Positions 54,412 to 64,000 of a stretch of 64,000 nt of DNA are shown here, in pieces (position 1 is the stretch's first letter; every line of letters starts with the position of its first letter). The notes beneath the pieces were generated by a model. That model was not told the origin of the DNA, did not search any database, and saw nothing but the letters and a program-made list of their open reading frames with translations. Made by a program: the position numbers and the translations under genes. Source of the stretch: Microbacterium maritypicum MF109 (GTDB lineage Bacteria; Actinomycetota; Actinomycetes; Actinomycetales; Microbacteriaceae); contig NZ_ATAO01000206.1 of NCBI RefSeq assembly GCF_000455825.1, positions 310,001 through 374,000 of the forward strand. The letters are read 5' to 3'.

Positions 54412-55112
54412 CCCCGCACGGCATGTGCGCCGGCGACGGTGACGAGTTCCGCCGGGCTCATTCCGGTGACGGCGGCCCAGTGCGCGATGGCGGATCCCGC
54501 CTGACCCTCGCCGCCGAAGTACGTGACCTCCGCGCCCGCCTCGGCATCCGCGCCTTGGAGGTCGACGACGCAGACGTCCATGGCGACACGGCCGACGATG
54601 GGGCGAGCTGCGCCGTCGATCTCGACCTCGGCATGGTTTCCGAGCGCGCGCACGATGCCTTGGGCGTACCCACCGGTCACCAGCGCCACCGTGGTCTCAC
54701 GCGAGGCGCGGTAGGTGTAACCGTAGGAGACGGCGTCTCCCGGCCGGAGCCCCTTGGTGGAGAGGACGCGACCCGTCAGCCGCATCACCGGTCGCGTCCT
54801 CGTGCGTCCGGTCGCATCAGGAAGACCGTAGAGGAGCGTCGCGTCGATGTCCGGCTCACCCGTCGTGGCGCCGTCGATTCCCTCGAGCTGCAACGCCTCC
54901 ACCTCTCCGCGGGCGTCGACGAGCACTCGCTCGGCTCCTGCGGCCGTCACGAGCTGCGCGACGGCGAGAACACCATGACCCCAGGCGTCACGCCGTAGAT
55001 CGGCGACTCGGCCGCCTGCCGACACGGCAGCAAAGGCGCCCGCGGCCAGGGCCGAACGGGAGATCATCGCACGCGGCAGGGCGCTGGAAGTCGTCTCACA
55101 CACGTCTTCCAC
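54399..55112 (-). CDS. alanine racemase C-terminal domain protein with truncated barrel
   Basis: A 237-residue protein. Residues about 40-75 resemble the start of an Alr barrel, but the PLP Lys is replaced (LRRDAWGHG instead of LKxDAYGHG). Some 150 barrel residues that normally follow are absent. From about residue 90 an intact Alr C-terminal domain begins: LYGLPD, PVMRLTGRVLSTKGL, the catalytic-Tyr motif AVSYGYTYRAS, GGYAQGIVRAL, and GRVAMDVCVVDL with the Met-Asp pair. It is upstream of, and overlaps, the barrel-type partner. GTG 55112 is used; ATG 55067 would still keep all recognised parts. It cannot hold PLP by the usual lysine. Confidence 0.82.
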   Translation of the reverse strand: MEDVCETTSSALPRAMISRSALAAGAFAAVSAGGRVADLRRDAWGHGVLAVAQLVTAAGAERVLVDARGEVEALQLEGIDGATTGEPDIDATLLYGLPDATGRTRTRPVMRLTGRVLSTKGLRPGDAVSYGYTYRASRETTVALVTGGYAQGIVRALGNHAEVEIDGAARPIVGRVAMDVCVVDLQGADAEAGAEVTYFGGEGQAGSAIAHWAAVTGMSPAELVTVAGAHAVRGWEA

Positions 55113-55183
55113 CCTAGCTTCCGGCTCTCAGGTCGGCCGTCCCGGCCCCCGTAGACTGGTGGGGACCCCGACCCTGGAGCCTC

Positions 55184-56200
55184 ATGTCTCGTCTTTCCCT
55201 CGCGCCCCGCATCCGCTATCTGATGGGACGTGCCCGCCGCATCGACGTCGGATCGGTGGTGGAACGCGCCAAGGAGGCATCCGCTCAGCATCACAAGGCC
55301 GTCCCCGCCATCGTCGTGGACATGCTCTGGTCGGCCGCGCGCCACAACGTCGGGTTCCAGGACTACATCGACTACGACTTCGCGATGCTGACGAAGGCCG
55401 AGCGCGACACCTACATGACGCATCCCGTCTCGAACCAGCTCTCGCAGCGGTATGACCACCCTGACTACCGCTGGATCTTCCAGGACAAGGTCGAGTTCGA
55501 CAAGCAGTTCTCCGACCACCTGCACCGCGAATGGATGGTCGTCGACCAGGGCAACGCCGACGCGGTGCGCGAGTTCACACAGCGACTCGGCACGATCGTC
55601 ACGAAGGAACCTGTGGGACAGGCCGGAACCGGAGTGCATCGCTATCACGCCGCCGACATCACCGACTGGAACGAGTTCCACCAGGGGCTCCTCGCTCGAG
55701 GCGAGCTGCTGATCGAAGAGGTGATCCGCCAGCACGACGCGCTTGCGGCCGTGTGCCCCGGCACGGTGAACACCACCCGCATCACGGCGTTCTTCGATGG
55801 TGAGAAGGCGCACATCCTCGCCATGGCCCAGAAGTTCGGTCGCGGTGCGGTGAGCGATCAGATGACCTTCGGCGGCTTCTACACGATGCTCGACGAGAAC
55901 GGTCATGCCGTCGGTGCCGGGTACGACTCGCACGGGCACGTGCACGAGACGCACCCGGACTCGGGTTTCCGCATCGCCGACTTCCAGCTGCCCTACATGG
56001 ACGAGGTGCGCGCGTTCATCGACGAGGTCGCCCGCGTCGTGCCCCAGGTGCAGTACGTCGGTTGGGACATCGTCGTCTCCCCGGACGGTCCCGTCCTCGT
56101 CGAGGGCAACTGGGGCGCCGGAGTCTACGAGAACAAGCCCAGCGTCACCGGTATCCGCACGGGCCACAAACCTCGGTACCGCGAAGTCATCGGTTTCTGA
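55184..56200 (+). CDS. ATP-grasp family protein (sugar-transfer-associated type)
   Basis: A 338-residue ATP-grasp ligase-fold protein of the sugar-transfer-associated group. The ATP-binding parts include TIVTKEPVGQAGTGV near 138-152, LLIEEVIRQHDALA, the PGTVNTTRITAFFDG segment, and metal-binding WDIVVSPDGPVLVEGNW near 284-300. These proteins are usually encoded with cell-envelope polysaccharide genes; the reaction is unknown. It is divergent from the alanine-racemase-like pair with a 71-bp gap, so a link to D-amino-acid or envelope chemistry is possible. A strong hairpin terminator follows. Confidence 0.82.
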   Translation: MSRLSLAPRIRYLMGRARRIDVGSVVERAKEASAQHHKAVPAIVVDMLWSAARHNVGFQDYIDYDFAMLTKAERDTYMTHPVSNQLSQRYDHPDYRWIFQDKVEFDKQFSDHLHREWMVVDQGNADAVREFTQRLGTIVTKEPVGQAGTGVHRYHAADITDWNEFHQGLLARGELLIEEVIRQHDALAAVCPGTVNTTRITAFFDGEKAHILAMAQKFGRGAVSDQMTFGGFYTMLDENGHAVGAGYDSHGHVHETHPDSGFRIADFQLPYMDEVRAFIDEVARVVPQVQYVGWDIVVSPDGPVLVEGNWGAGVYENKPSVTGIRTGHKPRYREVIGF

Positions 56201-56210
56201 GACAGAGATG

Positions 56211-56247
56211 ACGAAGGCCCCGGATGCCGAGCATCCGGGGCCTTCGT
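56211..56247. terminator. 16-bp hairpin terminator between the ATP-grasp and CofE-like genes
   Basis: ACGAAGGCCCCGGATG and CATCCGGGGCCTTCGT form a perfect 16-bp stem around CCGAG, between two convergent genes. No T-tract on either side. Confidence 0.82.
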
Positions 56248-56277
56248 CGTCGTTCTGAGCGGATCAGATGCCAGAGC

Positions 56278-56969
56278 TCAGACTGCGCGGACGATGCCGA
56301 GCGGTGTGGACTCGAGCCCCTGTCCGAGCGGGTTGTCCCCGAGGATCTTGACCAGACGACGCTCGCCGTCCTTGTCGAGCGTCGACCCGAGGATGTTGCC
56401 GCCGAGGTCGTTGATATCGACCACTGCCACCTCTGCCTGGCCACCGATCAGTGCCTTCAGCCGCGCGGCCACGCCGTCGGGATCCTTCGGTCCGAGCACG
56501 ACAGCCTCGTTGTACGGAGGGATGGTGTGCTTGGTGGGACCGTCGATGGCCCGCGCCTTGTCACCCGCGATGCGGTAGAAGTCACCACGACGACCGAACG
56601 CCTTGGTGACCGCTGCCACGGCCGACGCGAACAGGATCCGCGGAGTGCCGCACTCCCGCAGCGCCATCTCCATCGTCTCCGGCATGCCGAGCCCGATGCC
56701 GTACGGCGTGCGGGTGACGTACTTGGAGAGGAACAGGGCGAGCTTGCGCGGCTTGATCTCGTCGAGACGGTACGACCGCCCCTGGGTGATCGCCACGATC
56801 TTCTCGGTCACGAACAGCAGGTCGCCCGGCTGCACGGCGTCCTTGGCGTACTCCGTGATGATCGCATCGAGGTCGTCCTCGGGCATGACCACACGGGTAC
56901 GCAGCGGGATACGCGCATAGCTCTTGCCGTCGACGCTCGCCTCGAGCGCCTTGCCGTCGTTCGCCTGGC

Positions 56970-56973
<4 letters not shown>
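56278..56973 (-). CDS. CofE-like coenzyme F420 gamma-glutamyl ligase family protein
   Basis: A 231-residue protein of the F420-0:gamma-glutamyl ligase family (PF01996 type), with an N-terminal [10 protein letters not shown], the [17 protein letters not shown] metal/nucleotide region near 50-66, [20 protein letters not shown], and the C-terminal [16 protein letters not shown]. No F420 biosynthesis genes (cofC, cofD) are nearby. Its start overlaps the stop of the primary sigma factor gene (ATGA), so it is co-expressed with the sigma factor. It may be a true ligase or a related amide-forming enzyme; the context does not say. Confidence 0.8.
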
Positions 56974-58208
<1,235 letters not shown>

Positions 58209-58376
58209 GTTTCGCCTTTCACGGAGCTGCTGTGTAGCCCCGGGACATTTCGGACACTAGTAAGACCCTTGTCAAGTCCAGCGCTCGAAAACACTGATTG
58301 ACAACGGGTCAGAGTCCTAGTATCGCACACGTGTGGCGATGCGGATGCATTACGACGAAGTTCTCGCGGATCCGTG

Positions 58377-59318
58377 TCAGTTGCGACCGGGCTTGTCCTC
58401 GTCGCCCGACGGACGCGACGCCAGGTAGCGCTCCAGTTCCGCAGCGAGCTCGTCGGCGCTGGGAAGGTCCCGCTCACTGAACCCGCCCTCGTCGTACGAA
58501 TCGTCATCGGGATTGCGTCCCGCCATGTACGCGTCATATCGGCGCTCGAGGTTGTGCACCATCTGCTGCAGCTCATCGTTCCCGGCGACCTGCTCGTCGA
58601 CGCGCGCCAGGTAGTCCTCGCGGCGCTCCTGAACGGCGTCCAGCATCAGCACCAGACCGGTCGAGGCCATCAGCCTCTCTGCCGCGGCGATCACCGCTTC
58701 TGGATTCTCGGTCTCGGCGAGGTAGTGCGGCACGAGGAGCACGAATCCGACGGCGGGGTCGCCGCGCTCGACGAACCGGAACTCGAGGAGGTGACCGGCG
58801 GTCGCCGGCACCTGGGTGCGCGGACGCCAGACGGAGTGCGCGACCGTGAGCTCACGGCGATTCCCGCTCACGGTTGTACCGATCGGACGTGTGTGCGGAA
58901 CAGGCATGGCGATCGAATGCACCCAGTGCAGTCCCGACACCTCGAACTCCGCCGCCAGGGCGAGGACGGTGCTCGCGAAGCGGTTCCACGCGAAGTCGGG
59001 CTCGTACCCGGCGAGGAGCAGGAAGGGACGACCGAGCGCGTCCGTCGCAAGCGACAGCTCGAGACGCGGCGGCCGGAATTCGGTGAGATGGTCCTGGTCG
59101 AAGGCGATCACCGGTCGACGGGCGCGATAGTCCAGCAGCGCATCGTTGTCGAACACCACGACGGTTTCCGGCGACGCGGTCTCCCTCAGGTGGTCGATCA
59201 GGCCGGACACCGCGCTGCCCGCGTCGGTGAAACCGGTGAGAAGGAGCACCAGGGGCAGGCCGTGCGGCACTGTCGGCGCATTCGCGACGCGTTCGTGGAT
59301 CTCACCGGAGAAGGGCAT
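58377..59318 (-). CDS. PAC2 family protein
   Basis: A 313-residue protein of the PAC2 (proteasome assembly chaperone 2-like) family common in actinobacteria. It opens with LPLVLLLTGFTDAGSAVSG near 21-39 and FDNDALLDYRARRP near 55-68, followed by the alpha/beta core PFLLLAGYEPDFAW and a C-terminal coiled-helical, acidic tail. In mycobacteria homologues are linked to proteasome-type assembly, though the function is unsettled. It lies upstream of sigA on the same strand with a 168-bp gap holding the sigA promoter. Confidence 0.9.
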   Translation of the reverse strand: MPFSGEIHERVANAPTVPHGLPLVLLLTGFTDAGSAVSGLIDHLRETASPETVVVFDNDALLDYRARRPVIAFDQDHLTEFRPPRLELSLATDALGRPFLLLAGYEPDFAWNRFASTVLALAAEFEVSGLHWVHSIAMPVPHTRPIGTTVSGNRRELTVAHSVWRPRTQVPATAGHLLEFRFVERGDPAVGFVLLVPHYLAETENPEAVIAAAERLMASTGLVLMLDAVQERREDYLARVDEQVAGNDELQQMVHNLERRYDAYMAGRNPDDDSYDEGGFSERDLPSADELAAELERYLASRPSGDEDKPGRN

Positions 59319-59431
59319 GTGTCCATGCTACGAGCAGGGCTGGGGGCCGGGGCGCGGAGCATCATGCTGAGAGCGAACACGCGCCACGAGGGCGCGCGAC
59401 CATGCTGCGACAGAGATCCTAGGATGGAGGC

Positions 59432-60904
59432 ATGACGCTTCCCGTGCTCTCGCACACCACCGCTCAGTTCCCCGGAAGCGCTGCAGATGCCGCAGTGCTC
59501 GTCGTCGCCGCTCTCCCTGATTCGGCGGATTCACTGGCCGGTTATCCCGGCCTCGCCGATGCGTTGGCCGGTATCGGCTTCACCGGCTCCGCTGGATCGT
59601 TCGTACGCGTGTACGCCCCGGAGGTGACGTCGTTGCCGCTGGCCGTCGTCGGCGTCGGCAACGCGCCCGATCCCGCTGCGGTGCGCAATGCGACCGGGAC
59701 AGCGCTGCGCACCCTCGCCGGTTTCGAGCACGTCGCCATCGCCCTCGCCGACGGCCTGGAGTCCTTCGCCGTGCCGGCAGCAGAAGGCGCCGTGCTCGGC
59801 GGACACAAATTCGACGGGTACCGCACGGAGAAGGGCAAGGCTCGCGCCACCACGATCACCCTGCACGCCGCCCTCGACGACGAGGACGCCGAGCATGCTC
59901 AGGTCCTCGGCGACGCCGTCGCCCTCGTCAAGGACCTCGTGAACGTTCCCGCCGAGTGGCAGAGCCCTGCCCAGCTCGCCCAGAGCGCTGCCGACAGCGT
60001 CGCCGACCTCGACGTCACGGTCGAGATCCTCGACGAGAAAGACCTCGCCGATCAGGGCTTCGGGGGCATCCTCGGCGTGGGGCAGGGCTCCGACCGCCCC
60101 CCGCGCCTGGTCCGCCTCGACTACTCCCCCGCCGACGCATCGCGACACATCGCGCTGGTCGGCAAGGGCATCACCTTCGACACCGGCGGGCTGTCGCTGA
60201 AGCCCGCCGCATCGATGGTCGGCATGAAGTTCGACATGGCCGGAGCAGCGACATCTCTCGCCGCGATCCGCGCGATCGCGACTCTCGGGCTCCCTGTCCA
60301 CGTGACGGCCTGGCTCTGCATCACCGACAACATGCCCTCGGGCCGCGCTCTGCGCCCCGGCGACGTCATCCGCATCCTCGACGGCACCACGGTGGAGGTG
60401 CAGAACACCGACGCTGAGGGCCGCCTCGTCCTGGCGGACGGTCTGGTCGCCGCGAGCCGAGAGAATCCCGACGTCATCATCGACGTGGCGACCCTCACGG
60501 GTGCCATCGTCGCCGCGCTCGGCCACCGGCACACCGGTGTCTTCGGCGACGTCGAGACGGTCTCCGCGTTCATCTCCGCGACCGCACAGGTCGACGAACC
60601 GGCCTGGCACATGCCGCTGCCGGAGTACATGGAGGAGTCGCTCGAGTCCCCCATCGCCGATCTCCAGAACGCCAACATGGGCGACCGGATGGGCGGTGCC
60701 TCCTATGCCGGCCTGTTCCTGCGCCGGTTCGTCGGGCGCACGTCGGAGGCCCAGGACGCCCCGCGCATCCCCTGGGTGCACCTCGACATCGCGGGCTCCG
60801 GCGAACACGCCGGCGCCCCGTACGGCTTCACCGAGAAGGGCCCCACAGGGGCGATGGTCCGATCGATCGTCGCCTTCGCCGAAGCATCCCACACGGAGGC
60901 ATGA
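59432..60904 (+). CDS. pepA: leucyl aminopeptidase (M17 family)
   Basis: Dinuclear metallopeptidase of 490 aa that removes N-terminal residues from peptides. The metal-binding and catalytic segments are VGKGITFDTGGLSLKP near 248-263 (Lys/Asp), FDMAGAA, and the M17 signature NTDAEGRLVLAD near 324-335. An N-terminal alpha/beta domain of about 165 residues precedes the catalytic domain. It is three bases before lpdA and probably co-transcribed with lpdA and the E2 gene, an arrangement common in actinobacteria. Confidence 0.95.
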   Translation: MTLPVLSHTTAQFPGSAADAAVLVVAALPDSADSLAGYPGLADALAGIGFTGSAGSFVRVYAPEVTSLPLAVVGVGNAPDPAAVRNATGTALRTLAGFEHVAIALADGLESFAVPAAEGAVLGGHKFDGYRTEKGKARATTITLHAALDDEDAEHAQVLGDAVALVKDLVNVPAEWQSPAQLAQSAADSVADLDVTVEILDEKDLADQGFGGILGVGQGSDRPPRLVRLDYSPADASRHIALVGKGITFDTGGLSLKPAASMVGMKFDMAGAATSLAAIRAIATLGLPVHVTAWLCITDNMPSGRALRPGDVIRILDGTTVEVQNTDAEGRLVLADGLVAASRENPDVIIDVATLTGAIVAALGHRHTGVFGDVETVSAFISATAQVDEPAWHMPLPEYMEESLESPIADLQNANMGDRMGGASYAGLFLRRFVGRTSEAQDAPRIPWVHLDIAGSGEHAGAPYGFTEKGPTGAMVRSIVAFAEASHTEA

Positions 60905-60907
60905 CAT

Positions 60908-62281
60908 ATGACAACCCACACCTTCGACATCGTCGTCCTGGGCGGCGGAAGCGGCGGCTATGCCGCTGCATTGCGCGCGAGTGAGCTCGGCAAGTCCGTC
61001 GCATTGATCGAGAAGGACAAGGTCGGCGGCACCTGCCTGCACCGCGGCTGCATCCCGACCAAGGCACTCCTGCATGCGGCCGAGGTCGCCGAGCATGTGC
61101 GCGATGCCGCGTCTGTCGGTGTGACGGCGTCCCTGGAAGGCATCGACCCCGTCGGCGTCCGCACGTATCGCGAGGGCATCGTCGCCAAGAAGTTCAAGGG
61201 TCTCGAAGGTCTCGTCAAAGCTCGCGGCATCACCACCGTCACCGGGCTCGGTCGACTGAATCCAGACCGCAGCATCAGCGTCGGCGATGACATCTACGTC
61301 GGTGCAGACGTCGTGCTCGCGACCGGTTCGTACAGCCGATCGCTCCCCGGCCTCGAGATCGGCGGACGGATCCTTACCAGCGAGCAGGCGCTCGCTCTGG
61401 ATGTCGTCCCCGACCGCGTCCTGATCCTCGGCGGTGGTGTCATCGGCGTCGAGTTCGCGAGCGTCTGGCGCTCCTTCGGCTCCGAGGTCACCATCATCGA
61501 AGCGCTGCCGCACCTCGTCCCGAACGAGGACATCGCGCTCAGCAAGGGCCTGGAGAGGGCATTCCGCCGCCGTGGTATCCAGTACTCCCTCGGGACCCGC
61601 TTCCAGACGGCCACGCAGGACGACTCGTCCGTCACGGTCACGCTCGAGGACGGCAAGGAGTTCACGGCCGACTACCTGCTCGTCGCCGTCGGACGCGGGC
61701 CGGCGACGGCCGACCTCGGCTTCGCAGAGGCCGGTGTCACTCTGGACCGCGGCTTCGTGATCGTCGACGAAGACCTGCGCACCGGGGTCCCGGGGCTCTG
61801 GGCCGTCGGCGACATCGTCCCCGGCCTCCAGCTCGCGCACCGCGGATTCCAGCAGGGCATCGCCGTCGCCGAACGGATCGCCGGCCTCTCCCCCGTCAAC
61901 GTTCCCGATCTGCAGATCCCCAAGGTCACCTATTCCAGCCCCGAGGTCGCGTCGGTCGGAGTGACCGAGGAAGCCGCCGCTGCGGAACACGGCGCGGACG
62001 CGATCGTCGCCTACGAGTACAACCTCGCCGGGAACGGCAAGAGCGAGATCATCGGAACGGGTGGTCTCGTGAAGGTCGTCCGCCTCAAAGACGGCCCCGT
62101 CATCGGTGTGCACCTGCTCGGCGACCGTGTCGGCGAGCTCATCACCGAGGGGCAGCTCGCCGTCGCCTGGGAGGCGCACCCGGAGGACATCGCTCCTCTG
62201 ATCCACGCACACCCGACCCAGAGCGAGGCACTCGGCGAGGCCTTCCTCGCCCTGGCCGGCAAGCCCCTGCACGCCCTCTGA
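60908..62281 (+). CDS. lpdA: dihydrolipoyl dehydrogenase
   Basis: FAD-dependent E3 component of 457 aa that reoxidises dihydrolipoamide of the 2-oxo-acid dehydrogenases. FAD motif VVLGGGSGGYAAALRAS is at 9-25, the redox disulfide GGTCLHRGCIPTK at 40-52 (Cys43, Cys48), the NAD motif LILGGGVIGVEFAS near 175, and the C-terminal base HAHPTQSEALGE near 435. It sits between pepA and the E2 gene, which start 68 bases after its stop, so E3 and E2 are co-expressed. Confidence 0.97.
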   Translation: MTTHTFDIVVLGGGSGGYAAALRASELGKSVALIEKDKVGGTCLHRGCIPTKALLHAAEVAEHVRDAASVGVTASLEGIDPVGVRTYREGIVAKKFKGLEGLVKARGITTVTGLGRLNPDRSISVGDDIYVGADVVLATGSYSRSLPGLEIGGRILTSEQALALDVVPDRVLILGGGVIGVEFASVWRSFGSEVTIIEALPHLVPNEDIALSKGLERAFRRRGIQYSLGTRFQTATQDDSSVTVTLEDGKEFTADYLLVAVGRGPATADLGFAEAGVTLDRGFVIVDEDLRTGVPGLWAVGDIVPGLQLAHRGFQQGIAVAERIAGLSPVNVPDLQIPKVTYSSPEVASVGVTEEAAAAEHGADAIVAYEYNLAGNGKSEIIGTGGLVKVVRLKDGPVIGVHLLGDRVGELITEGQLAVAWEAHPEDIAPLIHAHPTQSEALGEAFLALAGKPLHAL

Positions 62282-62348
62282 GCACCAACCGGTGCCCGAG
62301 TCACTAAGCTAGACAAGCGTCATACAACTTCCTGAAGGAGACTCAGTC

Positions 62349-64000
62349 ATGAGCACATCCGTCGTCCTCCCCGCTCTCGGCGAGAGCGTCACAGAGGGTA
62401 CGGTCACCCGCTGGCTCAAGCAGGTGGGAGACACCGTGCAGGCGGACGAGGGCCTGCTCGAGATCTCGACCGACAAGGTCGACACCGAGATCCCCTCCCC
62501 CGTCAGCGGCGTGATCGAGGAGATCCTCGTGGCCGAGGACGAGACCGTCGAGGTCGGCGCGCTCCTCGCGCGCATCGGCGATGGCAGCGCCGCGGCTCCG
62601 GCCGCAGATGCTCCCGCCGCCGCCGCACCCGCTGCGGAAGAAGCGCCAGCCGAGGCATCTCCCGCTGCCGAAGAGACCCCGGCTGCAGAGGCTCCGACCC
62701 CCGCCGCAGAAGCACCGGCGCCCGCCGCTGAGTCCGCACCCGCCGCACCCGCCGGCGATGCGACAGACATCGTGCTTCCCGAACTGGGCGAGAGCGTCAC
62801 CGAGGGAACCGTCACCCGCTGGCTGAAGCAGGTCGGCGACACCATCGCCGTCGACGAGGCCCTTCTGGAGATCTCCACCGACAAGGTCGACACCGAGATC
62901 CCGTCGCCGGTCGCCGGCGTACTGCAGGAGATCGTGGCCGGCGAGGACGAGACCGTCGCCGTCGGCGCTGTGCTCGCACGTGTCGGTTCCGGAGCAGCGC
63001 CCGCTTCCGAGGCACCTGCTGCTCCGGCACCCGCTGCTGCTCCGGCACCTGCCGCTGCACCCGCCGCTGCTGCTCCGGCGCCTGCCGCTGCTTCGGCGCC
63101 TGCCGCTGCACCGGCCCCTGCCGCTGCTCCTGCTCCGGCGCCTGCCGCCGCTCAGCCCGCATCGAAGCTCGCGCTCCCCACCGAGAGCGACAACCTCTAT
63201 GTAACCCCGCTCGTACGCCGACTGGCGTCGCAGCAGGGCGTGGATCTGGCTTCCGTCACCGGAACCGGTGTGGGCGGTCGCATCCGCAAGGAAGACGTGC
63301 TGAAGGCTGCGGAGACCGCGAAGTCGGCACCCGCTGCGGCAGCGGCGGCCCCTGCTCCGCTCGAGGTCTCGCCTCTTCGTGGGACGACCCAGCCGATGTC
63401 GCGTCTGCGCAAGGTCCTCGCCAAGCGCGCTGTCGAGTCGATGCAGCAGACGGCACAGCTGACCACGGTCGTCGAGGTCGATGTCACGGCCCTCGCCGAC
63501 TACCGCGACAGCGTGAAGGCGTCGTTCCTCGAGAAGACGGGCGACAAGCTCTCCTTCCTGCCGTTCTTCGCTCTCGCCACGGCCGAGGCCCTGCAGGCGT
63601 TCCCGATCGTCAACGCGACGGTCGACGGTGAGAACATTGTCTACCCGGCCAGCGAGAACGTCTCGATCGCGGTCGACACCGAGCGGGGCCTGCTGACGCC
63701 GGTACTGCGTGACGCGGCGTCGAAGAACATCGCCCAGATCGCCCACGAGATCGCCGATCTTGCGGCACGGACCCGCGACAACAAGCTGAAGCCCGACGAG
63801 CTGGCCGGTGGAACGTTCACGCTGACCAACACCGGTTCGCGTGGTGCCCTGTTCGACACGCCGGTCGTGTTCTTGCCGCAGTCGGCGATCCTGGGCACCG
63901 GAACGGTCGTCAAGCGTCCGGGTCTCGTGAAGGTCGGAGGCACCGACGCGATCGCTGTCCGGTCGTACGTGTACCTCGCTCTCTCCTATGACCACCGCAT
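62349..64000 (+). CDS. sucB: 2-oxo-acid dehydrogenase E2 (dihydrolipoamide succinyl/acyltransferase), 3'-truncated by the window
   Basis: E2 core of a 2-oxoglutarate- or branched-type complex, at least 550 aa, continuing past the window. Two lipoyl domains lie at about 3-78 and 139-213, each with the lipoylated Lys in [15 protein letters not shown] (Lys43 in the first). An Ala/Pro linker of about 65 residues precedes the E1/E3-binding domain ([20 protein letters not shown], then GRIRKEDVL) and the acyltransferase domain. The catalytic DHR motif is reached in the last codons (LSYDHR), so the end of the enzyme is missing only because the window stops. SucB is the usual name for two-lipoyl actinobacterial E2 next to lpdA. 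Confidence 0.9.
   Translation, partial: MSTSVVLPALGESVTEGTVTRWLKQVGDTVQADEGLLEISTDKVDTEIPSPVSGVIEEILVAEDETVEVGALLARIGDGSAAAPAADAPAAAAPAAEEAPAEASPAAEETPAAEAPTPAAEAPAPAAESAPAAPAGDATDIVLPELGESVTEGTVTRWLKQVGDTIAVDEALLEISTDKVDTEIPSPVAGVLQEIVAGEDETVAVGAVLARVGSGAAPASEAPAAPAPAAAPAPAAAPAAAAPAPAAASAPAAAPAPAAAPAPAPAAAQPASKLALPTESDNLYVTPLVRRLASQQGVDLASVTGTGVGGRIRKEDVLKAAETAKSAPAAAAAAPAPLEVSPLRGTTQPMSRLRKVLAKRAVESMQQTAQLTTVVEVDVTALADYRDSVKASFLEKTGDKLSFLPFFALATAEALQAFPIVNATVDGENIVYPASENVSIAVDTERGLLTPVLRDAASKNIAQIAHEIADLAARTRDNKLKPDELAGGTFTLTNTGSRGALFDTPVVFLPQSAILGTGTVVKRPGLVKVGGTDAIAVRSYVYLALSYDHR
62990..63160 (+). repeat. Ala/Pro-rich linker-encoding repeat in the E2 gene
   Basis: About 170 bases of imperfect repeats of GCTCCGGCACCTGCCGCTG-like units encode an alternating Ala/Pro linker between the second lipoyl domain and the subunit-binding domain. 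Such flexible swinging-arm linkers are normal for E2 proteins; the length is likely to vary between strains by slippage. Confidence 0.8.

Noticed and set aside
58298..58328. Plus-strand promoter-like TTGACA and TAGTAT in the sigA-PAC2 gap
   Set aside because: The spacer is only 14 bases and no plus-strand gene follows; chance resemblance is likely.
59531..62272. A 913-codon open frame on the minus strand opposite pepA and lpdA
   Set aside because: It mirrors two clearly functional plus-strand genes. Its translation is rich in Arg/Asp/Gly/His with no recognisable domain, as expected for an antisense frame in GC-rich DNA.

Overview
The window is a GC-rich stretch of an actinobacterial chromosome. 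Family content points to Microbacteriaceae, most likely Microbacterium or a close relative. Evidence: actinobacteria-restricted families (SepH, DUF3000, DUF3093, DUF3159, DUF3710, DUF4193, DUF7455), a primary sigma factor with a Lys/Ala/Glu-rich N-terminus, frequent GTG starts, ATGA/GTGA overlaps, and hairpin terminators that mostly lack a U-tract. No phage, insertion sequence, CRISPR array or plasmid gene was seen. The genus assignment is inference from gene content, not a database match.

Layout. 0-5.5 kb: an esterase-like hydrolase and an APH-fold kinase, then a vitamin B6 cluster (pdxT-pdxS divergent from a MocR/PdxR regulator, followed by pdxY). 5.5-13.2 kb: HIT protein and thrS, a DoxX-like protein, photolyase, then a copper/haem-peroxidase cluster (membrane protein, CopC, PCuAC lipoprotein, Tat-exported DyP peroxidase). 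13.3-13.9 kb: four tRNA genes (Val-GAC, Cys, Gly on minus; Val-CAC on plus). 14-16.2 kb: a sodium:solute symporter with a structured leader and an overlapping 43-residue membrane protein. 16.3-25.5 kb: a PQQ-type sugar dehydrogenase lipoprotein, a zinc-ribbon/GIY-YIG protein, SPW protein, DUF1611 protein, PemK-like protein, ammonium transporter with a GlnR-type box, ZapE, sulfurtransferase-SufE and a membrane-anchored hydrolase.

25.5-43 kb: an actinobacterial backbone (DUF3000, RNase D, thiolase, FadB, dxs, acnA) into which a 7-kb lipid/redox block appears inserted: GMC oxidoreductase, lipid kinase and AGPS-like flavoprotein on minus, facing TetR, GlpD and a band-7-like protein on plus. 43-53.3 kb: the envelope/division/topology neighbourhood (DUF3159, DUF3710, dut, DUF3093, DUF4193, sepH, phosphodiesterase, topoisomerase subunits A and B, DUF7455). 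53.3-56.2 kb: two tandem alanine-racemase-like genes divergent from an ATP-grasp gene. 56.2-64 kb: CofE-like ligase overlapping the primary sigma factor, PAC2 protein, then pepA, lpdA and the start of a 2-oxo-acid dehydrogenase E2 gene cut by the window end.

The most unusual observation is the alanine racemase pair. The downstream protein keeps the PLP-lysine barrel but has lost the catalytic tyrosine and Met-Asp segments of the C-terminal domain. The upstream protein keeps an intact C-terminal domain with those residues but has lost most of the barrel and the lysine. Because a normal Alr active site takes lysine from one subunit and tyrosine from the other, the two could form an obligate heteromer. 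Other points worth checking are a 26-bp palindrome upstream of acnA, a four-half-site GlnR-type box upstream of the ammonium transporter, the structured leader and micro-subunit of the symporter, and the compact five-gene lipid block.
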